A stretch of 64,000 nt of DNA from Bremerella sp. TYQ1 (GTDB taxonomy: Bacteria; Planctomycetota; Planctomycetia; Pirellulales; Pirellulaceae), in NCBI RefSeq assembly GCF_020150455.1, contig NZ_CP083740.1, forward strand, positions 3,286,001-3,350,000. The letters run 5' to 3'. The notes beneath the pieces were generated by a model. That model was given only the letters and a program-made list of their open reading frames with translations. It was not told the DNA's origin and ran no database searches. How positions within the stretch are numbered: the first letter of the stretch is position 1; each line of letters begins with the position of its first letter. Position numbers and translations under genes: made by a program. Shown in pieces: positions 43,245 to 51,200 of this stretch.

Positions 43245-43739
43245 ATGTCTGGTTTCATTCAATTTCCGAACATCCCAGGTGAAAGCAACGATACCGATCA
43301 CAAGGATTGGATTAACCTCCTGTCCATCAGCGAAAGCATCACGCGTGCCGCTTCGCAGGGTTCGTCCGGTTCGTCGCGACACGTCCAAAGTGCTATCTTC
43401 GGCGACATTGTCTGCGTGAAGGAAATGGACAAGTCGACTCCAAAGCTGATCGAATCGGTCGCCGCTGGTACCGTGCACAGCAAAGTCAAAATCGACATGG
43501 TCATGTCCCTCGGCGATAAGGGCAAACGCCTTCCGTTCTTCCAGTTCGAGCTGGATAACGTGATCGTTACCTCGTACAGCTTCAGTGCGAATGTCGAAGG
43601 GGACGGCGTTGTGCCGACCGAATCGTTCTCGCTGAACGCCGAAATGATCAAGTGGACCTACACCCAGTACGGCAAAGACGGCTCGAACAAGGGCAAAGTC
43701 GAAGCCAAGTGGGATGTCGAAGCCGGCAAGAACGGCTAA
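43245..43739 (+). CDS. hcp: T6SS inner-tube protein Hcp (TssD)
   Basis: 164 residues, the normal Hcp size. Family pattern: GFIQFPNIPGES near the N-terminus, the long SISESITRAA region, SAIFGDIVCVKEMDKSTPKLIESVAAGTVHSKVKID, and the C-terminal strands FQFELDNVIVTSYSFS and PTESFSLNAEMIKWTYTQY. Hcp hexamers stack into the tube driven out by sheath contraction. The strong ribosome-binding site and the terminator right after the gene fit the high Hcp-to-VgrG ratio needed. Clear family call. Confidence 0.95.
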   Translation: MSGFIQFPNIPGESNDTDHKDWINLLSISESITRAASQGSSGSSRHVQSAIFGDIVCVKEMDKSTPKLIESVAAGTVHSKVKIDMVMSLGDKGKRLPFFQFELDNVIVTSYSFSANVEGDGVVPTESFSLNAEMIKWTYTQYGKDGSNKGKVEAKWDVEAGKNG

Positions 43740-43757
43740 AACGCTCCGATCGAATGG

Positions 43758-43793
43758 ACGCAGGGGAGCTCTATCCGTCTCCCCTGCGTTTTT
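43758..43793 (+). terminator. Rho-independent terminator/attenuator between hcp and vgrG
   Basis: ACGCAGGGGAG (43758-43768) pairs perfectly with CTCCCCTGCGT (43779-43789) around a 10-base loop, followed by TTTT. It lies 18 bases after the hcp stop and 90 bases before vgrG. Confidence 0.9.
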
Positions 43794-43885
43794 GCGTTCA
43801 ATAACCAGCGAACGCCGAACCAACCGCAACGCACCGGGCATGTTGGTTTTTCGTCAGCCTTTCCATCTTGGACGTTCCACCGACC

Positions 43886-46222
43886 ATGAACAAAGCTCAA
43901 GAGAATCGTGCGTACACCCTGGAAGACCAACTGGGGGAAGATTTCTATCTCTTGTCGTTCACCGGCAGCGAAGGAATCTCCAAGCTCTTTAGCTATCAGC
44001 TGCACCTCGCATCACGACGCGACGACATGCAGCACAAGCCAGAGGAAATCCTGAACAAGGAGGCCAAGCTTCGTTTCTATGTTGGCGATTCAGATACTCG
44101 CTACGTCAAAGGTTACATCAATCGTTTTTCGTCCGACTACCAGCCAGGCGTGCTGGCCGGCTTCCATGCCGAACTTGTCCCGTGGCTTTGGTTTCTCACG
44201 CAAACGTCTGACTGCCGAATCTTCGAGGATAAATCGATTCCCGATATCATCGAGGATGTCTTCAATTCCGACCCGATTAAAGACATAGCCAAGTTCGAGC
44301 GAAAATTAGAGAACAACTATCCGAAGCTGGAATACTGCGTTCAATATCGCGAAACCGACTTTAATTTCGTCAGTCGCCTGATGGAAGAAGCCGGCATCTT
44401 CTATTTCTTCGATTTCTCGGGCGATGGGTCCAATAGCAATAAGCTAATCATGGCCGACAATGCCCAAGCCTACTTCGACTCGATCGAGAAAAACCCGATC
44501 CAACGCACCACGTCGGCTGGAACGCACAACGTTGGCCCTGAAATTCTTGACTGGGAACACCGCTACGAATTTGTCGCCGGTAAGTGGACTCATTCCGATC
44601 ATACTTTCAAAGAACCTTACGAGAACTTTGAAAAGAACTCGGAAACTAAAATCAGCAACAAACTTGCATCCGACTTCAAAAAGTACGAGATGTACGATTA
44701 CCCCGGCAACTTTGTCGACTCGAAGTCGTCCAGCAACGGCAGCACCCAGTCGACCGATTTATCGAAGGTACGAATCGGCGAAGAGGAGCACCCGTTCGAT
44801 CGCGTCACCGGCACAAGCGATTGCGTTTCGTTTGCCGCAGGCAGTAAGTTCACGCTCAATTCCAAGCGTGTTCCAGCGGACGACAGCAAGACGTTTGCCA
44901 TCATTTCCGTGCAGCATTCCGGCAGCAACCCCAACTACGCCACCGGTCCTGCCGCCGGCGGAAAGTACACAAATTCGTTTACATGCGTCCCGGAAAGCTA
45001 CGTCTTTAATCCTCCGCGAACGACTCCGAAACCAACCGTTGGTGGCATTCAAACGGCGACGGTGATCGGTCCCGAAGGGGAAGAGATCCACACCGACGAG
45101 CATGCTCGAATCAAATGTCTGTTTCATTGGGCTCGCCCGGAAAACAGCGACCGAAAAAAACCTAGTACGCAAACATCTTGTTGGATCCGTGTGGCCCAGG
45201 CATCGGCCGGCAAAAAGTGGGGGTTCCTTTCGATCCCTCGCGTCGGACAGGAAGTAGTCGTCGACTTTCTCGATGGCAATCCCGACCGGCCGCTGGTCGT
45301 CGGTTCGGTTTATAACTCGACTCAGGAAACCGCCTACAAGCTTCCTGACGACATGGCGAAGACCTACTTCAAAACGAACAGCACGCCTGGCGGTGAAGGC
45401 TTTAACGAGCTGTTCTTCGATGACAAAGCGGAAAAGGAACGCATCTTTCTGCATGCACAGAAAGATCTCGACGTCCGCGTCTTGAACGATTCGAGAAATC
45501 GCACGTTCGGCAATCGATCGCAAATCATTGGTTACGAGGACAAGGAAGGTAAACGTGGCGGTTGGCAGCGTGAGTTGATCTATCAGGACAAAGAGATCAA
45601 CGTCAAACGCCACCAGATTGAACATATCGAAGGCAATCATCAAATGATGGTTGGCCACGGCGACGAGTCGACAGGTGGCAACATCGCCTTGGTCGTCGAA
45701 AAAAGTGTCGGCATCCTGATCGGCTCCGAAGGCCTCGAGATGACCTGTGAAGGAGACTCGAAACAGCACACCGAAGGCGACCACGAACTGCTCGTCGATG
45801 GTGATATTATGCAGAAGAGCAAAAACCTGCACTTCACCGTCGACTCAAGTTTCAATACGTCCAGCAACGAGATCAGCACTTCCGCGAGTACTGGTATCGA
45901 TATTGAGGCTGGAACCACGTTCAACCAAACCGCGGATCAAACCATCAATATCAAGGGTGGTATGAATGTCAACATTCAAGCGGGGGCTAGCCTCTCGTTG
46001 AGCGTTGGCGGCAACTTCATCAGTATCAACCCCGGCGGTATTTTCATTCAGGGAACGCTGGTCAACATCAACAGCGGCGGTTCGTCGACCCCCGCTCAAG
46101 CCGCTTCCACGACAACTCCGACCGCACCGACAGGTCCGGAGGAAACCGTCACCAAAGCAGCCCCTACCGAACCTGCTATGGCCCACGACGAGAAAACAGG
46201 CTTCAAGTCGTTGCCAGAGTAA
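43886..46222 (+). CDS. vgrG: T6SS spike protein VgrG (TssI)
   Basis: 778 residues. A gp27-like part (~1-380: YLLSFTGSEGISKLFSYQLH, DYQPGVLAGFHAELVPWLWFL, CVQYRETDFNFVSRLMEEAGI) precedes the gp5 OB-fold (~390-480: TATVIGPEGEEIHTDEHARI, WIRVAQASAGKKWG, IPRVGQEVVVDFLDGNPDRP). A needle of beta-helix repeats follows (GDSKQHTEGDHELLVDGDI, NQTADQTINIKGGMNVNI). The tail is a short Ala/Thr/Pro-rich extension with no enzymatic domain, so it is not an evolved VgrG. ATG at 43886 is chosen over a TTG six codons upstream. The PAAR gene follows after 22 bases. Confidence 0.95.
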   Translation: MNKAQENRAYTLEDQLGEDFYLLSFTGSEGISKLFSYQLHLASRRDDMQHKPEEILNKEAKLRFYVGDSDTRYVKGYINRFSSDYQPGVLAGFHAELVPWLWFLTQTSDCRIFEDKSIPDIIEDVFNSDPIKDIAKFERKLENNYPKLEYCVQYRETDFNFVSRLMEEAGIFYFFDFSGDGSNSNKLIMADNAQAYFDSIEKNPIQRTTSAGTHNVGPEILDWEHRYEFVAGKWTHSDHTFKEPYENFEKNSETKISNKLASDFKKYEMYDYPGNFVDSKSSSNGSTQSTDLSKVRIGEEEHPFDRVTGTSDCVSFAAGSKFTLNSKRVPADDSKTFAIISVQHSGSNPNYATGPAAGGKYTNSFTCVPESYVFNPPRTTPKPTVGGIQTATVIGPEGEEIHTDEHARIKCLFHWARPENSDRKKPSTQTSCWIRVAQASAGKKWGFLSIPRVGQEVVVDFLDGNPDRPLVVGSVYNSTQETAYKLPDDMAKTYFKTNSTPGGEGFNELFFDDKAEKERIFLHAQKDLDVRVLNDSRNRTFGNRSQIIGYEDKEGKRGGWQRELIYQDKEINVKRHQIEHIEGNHQMMVGHGDESTGGNIALVVEKSVGILIGSEGLEMTCEGDSKQHTEGDHELLVDGDIMQKSKNLHFTVDSSFNTSSNEISTSASTGIDIEAGTTFNQTADQTINIKGGMNVNIQAGASLSLSVGGNFISINPGGIFIQGTLVNINSGGSSTPAQAASTTTPTAPTGPEETVTKAAPTEPAMAHDEKTGFKSLPE

Positions 46223-46244
46223 CTTGTACTTTAGGAGTCACCCC

Positions 46245-46535
46245 ATGCCCCCTGCTGCACGAATTACTGACATGCATACCTGCCCTTTGGTCAATCCAGG
46301 GCCGGTGCCTCACGTGGGCGGCCCAGTCTGCATGGGAGCTCCCAACGTCATGATTGGCTTCATGCCGGCGGCTCGCGTCGGCGATATGGCCGTCTGCACT
46401 GGCCCTCCTGATGTGATCGCCAAAGGGTCCGCCACCGTGATGATTGGTTTTATGCCAGCGGCTCGGCTGGGGGATACTACGGCTCATGGGGGATCGATTG
46501 TCGCTGGCTGTCCCCAAGTCATGATCGGCGGATAG
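46245..46535 (+). CDS. PAAR-domain spike-tip protein
   Basis: 96 residues, a stand-alone PAAR protein. Pattern: ITDMHTCPL, HVGGPV, then two copies of VMIGFMPAARxGD and final HGGSIVAGCPQVMIGG. The His/Cys positions match the zinc-bound cone that caps the VgrG trimer. TAGGAG lies 8 bases before the ATG at 46245; the frame stays open far into vgrG but that part is out-of-frame shadow. No C-terminal toxin domain, so cargo must attach elsewhere. Confidence 0.93.
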   Translation: MPPAARITDMHTCPLVNPGPVPHVGGPVCMGAPNVMIGFMPAARVGDMAVCTGPPDVIAKGSATVMIGFMPAARLGDTTAHGGSIVAGCPQVMIGG

Positions 46536-46586
46536 ACTCGTTACGCATTATCGCGTCTTTCGTGTACACATGTCGAATACTATTTT

Positions 46587-46625
46587 AAAAGTGCGTAATT
46601 CCCGAGAGTTACGCACTTCGTTTTT
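46587..46625 (+). terminator. Rho-independent terminator after the vgrG-PAAR unit
   Basis: AAGTGCGTAA (46589-46598) pairs with TTACGCACTT (46609-46618), loop of 10, then CGTTTTT. Confidence 0.85.
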
Positions 46626-46818
46626 GCGCGAAACGCGAGTGTAACAATCGCGGCCGCTGTTTTGGCGTTTCCCGCATCTCGAAAATCAGCGAAAATCGAC
46701 CATCATCCGACGCACACTTTGCAAGATCTCGCGCAAACTTATTCGACGCTTGGACAATACTTCGTTACAATAAGCGCGATGCTGATCGGCAGCGATGTTA
46801 AGGGAGTTTGCTACGGTG

Positions 46819-46852
46819 CAAAAAGAAAAGGCATACCGCAGTGGCATGCCTT
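46819..46852 (-). terminator. Rho-independent terminator after the second FHA gene (minus strand)
   Basis: Read on the minus strand, AAGGCAT (46852-46846) pairs with ATGCCTT (46834-46828), followed by TTCTTTTTG. Located 32 bases past the stop codon. Confidence 0.7.
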
Positions 46853-46884
46853 CAAACAGAACCGAATCTATTTTCTCAATCTTT

Positions 46885-48111
46885 TTAGCCGACCAATTCA
46901 GGTGGGCATGGCAAACCGAGCGTTCGCCAGGTGCGGATCTCGGAATCGTTCTTGAAGATCACCCAGCGAGAGCCTCGTTCGATTTCCAGCAGAACAGCCG
47001 AGATGCCATCCAGGAAACCGTAGTTGCTGTATTGGCCATCGGAATAAAGGTGATTCAGCAGTTCGGCGGGGCTCGCCAGTTCGTTGGTCAGGCGATAGGC
47101 CAGGCTCATGAACTCTAACTTGTTCAGTCGGCTTGCCATGCAGATCAACGCATCTTGTCCCCACGTGCTGCGTAAGATTCCGTGGAACGCCATCGCGTCC
47201 CGCTTGGGGATCAGCAATTGCGTGCTGGAAATCTGAACGGCACCGGCAGCGATCGCTTCGTTATAGAACGTCGGCTGCTGCTGCGGCTGAAGTCGCGAGA
47301 AGTTGACAATCGCGTACAGGAACCGATTCTGTCCGATGAAGTCCGCCACGTCGGTAGGTGGTTTCACTTCATTGCGAGGGCAGAAATAGGTCATCCCCGA
47401 AGGCGCCAATCGTGTCTCGTATCGCATCTGTAATCCACGTTCCAGCTCGGAAGCGGAAAGGGATCGCTGCGGTACGTTGTCCATACCGGAAACGCTGGGC
47501 GGAGCCGGGGGTGGAGAACTTGGGCCAGGGTCGATGTTTTGAGATGGCATCTGCACCGAACGGCGGCCTGGGTAATCGCTTCCCAGCCCGGCATTGCGGC
47601 GGACATCTTTGAACGATTGACTGCTCAGCCGCGGATAGTTCTGCACGGTCTTCGAGTCGTACTGACCGCTGGCAGTCGTGAAGTAGGGATTGTTTTCCGG
47701 AGCAATCGATTCGGTCCGATCATAGTCGAACTGGGCCGCTTTGCTGCCAGGGGTCGCTTGCGGATCGGCCAGCATCGGTGGTTCCGGAGCGGCATTGCTA
47801 CCGGGCAAATCGTTCACCGAAAGGATCTGAAACTGCGTTTTTCCGGCAACGACCACGTCGCCATCATGCAACTGCATCGATGTCCCGACTTTCGCTCCAT
47901 TAACGAAGGTACCATTGCGGCTTTGCAGGTCCTTCAGGACGATCGAATCCCCATCGAGGGAGATCGAAAAATGGAGCCCGGAAAGATGAGGATCGTCCGG
48001 CACAGTCAGGTCGGCTTGCGTAGTTCGACCAACGCGCACGGTTTGCTCCGCGTCGAGCCAAACACGACGGTTACCGGAAGTCACTGAATAAATTTGAAGC
48101 GCGAAACGCAA
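46885..48111 (-). CDS. FHA-domain protein with C-terminal DUF4123-related domain (second copy)
   Basis: 408 residues starting at TTG; GGAG lies 7 bases before it and no in-frame ATG would keep the first FHA strand. FHA domain at ~5-100: RVGRTTQADL, LSGLHFSI, LKDLQSRNGTFVNG, with all phosphothreonine-binding residues. A disordered linker (~100-230) leads to a ~170-residue C-terminal domain (FLYAIVNFSRL, STWGQDALICM) that resembles the tail of the FHA protein at 26559-28757, notably in the WGxDA segment. Probably a partner of the kinase encoded just upstream on the same strand and of the T6SS genes it converges on. Confidence 0.72.
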   Translation of the reverse strand: MRFALQIYSVTSGNRRVWLDAEQTVRVGRTTQADLTVPDDPHLSGLHFSISLDGDSIVLKDLQSRNGTFVNGAKVGTSMQLHDGDVVVAGKTQFQILSVNDLPGSNAAPEPPMLADPQATPGSKAAQFDYDRTESIAPENNPYFTTASGQYDSKTVQNYPRLSSQSFKDVRRNAGLGSDYPGRRSVQMPSQNIDPGPSSPPPAPPSVSGMDNVPQRSLSASELERGLQMRYETRLAPSGMTYFCPRNEVKPPTDVADFIGQNRFLYAIVNFSRLQPQQQPTFYNEAIAAGAVQISSTQLLIPKRDAMAFHGILRSTWGQDALICMASRLNKLEFMSLAYRLTNELASPAELLNHLYSDGQYSNYGFLDGISAVLLEIERGSRWVIFKNDSEIRTWRTLGLPCPPELVG

Positions 48112-48264
48112 GAGAAAACTCCGTCAGCGAAAAGACCGTTTGCCCGTGGATCTTCTGTTATCGCTTATTTAATTATCTAACAATAGAGATTCGCGTCGCT
48201 CGGTTTTCCAAAATATCTGGCGCGATTTGGGAAAATTGCGTGAAATTGGCAGCATTTCGCCCTA

Positions 48265-48280
48265 ACACATCATGATGTGT
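48265..48280. promoter_or_regulatory. 16-bp perfect palindrome upstream of the second FHA gene
   Basis: ACACATCATGATGTGT is a perfect two-fold palindrome with no loop, in the 181-base spacer between the kinase stop and the FHA start (both minus strand). The form suits a dimeric repressor operator; the surrounding 48112-48240 is AT-rich, as for a promoter. It could alternatively belong to the end of the kinase transcript, although no T tract follows. Confidence 0.4.
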
Positions 48281-48292
48281 GGATGAAAAATG

Positions 48293-51200
48293 CTATCGCG
48301 TCACTTCTGGCTGCATGCTGGACACTACCTCGCGCTTGGTTGGCGATTCCCCCTCGGCATCGATAGCCAAGTTTCCGGGCAGGTCGGTCGTGAACCACAA
48401 AATGGCACTACGGTCGAGCGACGATGTCAGCAACATGGAACTATCTGGTGAAAAGGCAATCGACGAGATTTCTTTTCGATGCCCCTTCAGCGGAACGAAC
48501 TGCTGGATGTGCAATTCGCCCTGCTCTGGGACGGCTCCTTCTTCCATGCCAGCTTCCGGACGGACAGGACGATCGACAAACCAGACCGTCAACGAACCGT
48601 CGAAGCTGCCGGTCACCAGACGATCGCCATTGGCCGAGAACGCGGCCCCTGTCACGTCGGTGGAGTGGCCGGAGAGAATCTTCGGCTCGGTGGCAGCCAA
48701 GTCGGTGACTTGGGCATCGGTCCACAATCGCACGCCCTTATCGGAACTTGTCGCCGCGAAGCGATCTCCCTTTTGCGAAACGGTCAGGCTATGGTATCGG
48801 CCAGGGTGCTGAGCAAACGGTTGCCCCAGCGGAGTCCAATCGGTCGCCGAGATCAATTGAAGCTGACCGACACGATGCTCGCCGTTGTCGGCGTCAGGCG
48901 TTATCTGACTGGTCGCGACCATCAAGATTGGTTTGCCGTCTTGAGCGGCCCACGCCAACGCATCGATCGACGCACCATCGATCGGCAACGAACGCGTGAC
49001 CACCTTCTGACCTAAGTCGATGATATCGATCTTCCCGGCCGATCCCCCCACAGCGAGCAAGTCGCCAGAGAGCGCCGCTGCTTCAACGGCCTGGTAGTCG
49101 GCATCGAACTGATGCAGCAACGTACCGCTGGCAGCGTCCCACAAGCGAACCAGGCCATCGACATGCGCGGTGACCACTTGTTGATCGTTCTGGTAGAAGT
49201 CGCAGAAGACGACGGCCCGAGAAGGGGCCATGCGAGCCAGGCTTTTTTGCTTGGCCAGGTCCCACTCTTCCATGTCGCGATTGCTGAAGCTGACGAGAAT
49301 ATCGTTTGGCTTGCCAGGAATGAAATCGACTTGGGACACTTCGCGAGATCCGGTCCCAGCGGTATCGATCCCTTTTCGCGAGAACGTCAAGATCTCGGTC
49401 TTGTTCTGGCCTACTTTCCACTGGCCAATGTCGCGGTCGCCCAGGCTGTGTTGCTGGACGAAGTAAACCGCTTGATTGTCGGCCGAGATCGCCGGGTAAG
49501 CGGCAACTCCGGAACAAGTCACCGATCCGATCGGCTTATCAGGTTGGTCCAAGTTGTACAAGCTCAAGTGCCCGGAGATCGCCTGAGGAGCATCGTTTTG
49601 GGTGCCCGAGTAATTGGTGAACGCGAGTGCGACATGATTACGATCAGGTGAAACGGTGAAGTGCAAGTAACGCAGGCCACCCGCTTCTTTGGGGAAGTCG
49701 TGCACGACTTGGCCAGTTTTGAAATTCACGACCGACAGCCGCGGATTTTCCTGGCCGGGATGATAGCCGAGCAAGATCACATCGTCCGAACGGAATTCCA
49801 TCTGCAAGACAGGACCAGAGTCAGAACTCCAGATCTCTTTGGCCAGTTCCTTGTCCCCTTTCTGCGGCATCGGGTAGATACGAATGCCGTTGGGACTTCG
49901 CACGGCAAGCAACTTACCGCTCGGAGCGACTGCCAGATCGAGCACTTGCTTCGCTTCCACGAGCGTCTCGACATCGAACAGCGATTGGCCGGTTGCCGTA
50001 GCGCCTCGCAGGATGGTGGTTTCGTTCTCGTTTTCGTCTCGCTCTACGTCGACGTAAACGAAGTGATCGGTCTGCGGAATGGCGGCGACCTGGTACGACT
50101 GCGAGAGTGTTTTTCGCTGCCAAACAATTCGCTGGCTGGCGATATCCCAAACGGCCAGGCCGACATCGGAATCGGCGGAAAGCACATGCTTGCCGTCACC
50201 CAGGGGCGTGGAAGCGGAACGCTGAGCGATGTTTTGTCCGGTCCAGTCACCAATGACCAGTTCCACTAAAGGCTTCGCACTGGTCGCTTTGCTGTTCCAG
50301 ATTTGGGCCCTGCCACTTTGGTCGCCGGTCACGAAACGATTCCCATCGTCCGAGAAGCCGGCCCACAACACGCTGTTAGGCAGATCGACTTCTCGCTGAT
50401 CCTGGTACGACTGATAGTCCCAGAACCGAGCCGTTTCGTCTTCCGACGCCGACACCAACAACGGTTTGCCAGGATGCAATGCACAGCCGAGCACCGAAGC
50501 TTGATGCCCACGCAGGGTCTTGGCTTCGCTGAGTCGACGGGTAGCCGGATTGAACTGAAAAAGCTTGAGCGAACTGTCCGCCAAGGCGACCGAAAGCAAG
50601 TTGCGGCCGGCATCAAACTGCATGTCGTTAATTTGAGCCGGCATGGTGAACACGGTTTCGTAGCGGTTCTCGGGCCCGCCCCACAAGTTGAGGCTCCCAT
50701 CGGCCGACGCAATCGCGACAAGATCGTTGGCAACATATTCGCAGTGCGTTGCACGGTCGCTCAATTGCAGCTCGGCGATTTCTTTATTCCCATCGACGAC
50801 CGACAAACGCTTGACGCGGTATTCGCCTTGCCATTCTTGCGAGTGAGCATATTGCTGACCGTCGGGCGAAATAGCGAGATCGTAAACGTTGGCCACGTTA
50901 ATCGTCGGTCGACCGGCGAACGTTGACGCGTTCATTCGATAGCAGCGACCTCCCACAGCCAACAACGCTTCGGGGTTGCTGCCGGGGGTGAACTGAATGG
51001 CGCTGACTTCCGGGAACGTCGAAAACTCGTTGAGCCCGTTAAGAGGAATCGGACGAGGTTCGCCTTGCATGTTCCAGACTTGCAGCAGCTTCTGCGTGTT
51101 GTCGGTACCGATCCACAACTGTTTGCCGTCGTTGGAAAACTGCAAAGCGGTGATCCGCGCGTCCAGCAGATTCAAATGATTGGGCTGCGTGCCTGGGGCG

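Larger units (their letters stand above)
46536..46884. other. 349-base convergent spacer with two terminators
   Basis: Lies between the PAAR gene (plus) and the second FHA gene (minus). It holds a plus-strand terminator at 46587-46625 and a minus-strand one at 46819-46852; nothing else is evident between them. Confidence 0.5.

Noticed and set aside
46005..46244. Upstream extension of the PAAR frame into vgrG
   Set aside because: The extra 80 codons overlap vgrG in another frame, are Arg/Pro-rich, and a good ribosome-binding site precedes the ATG at 46245.
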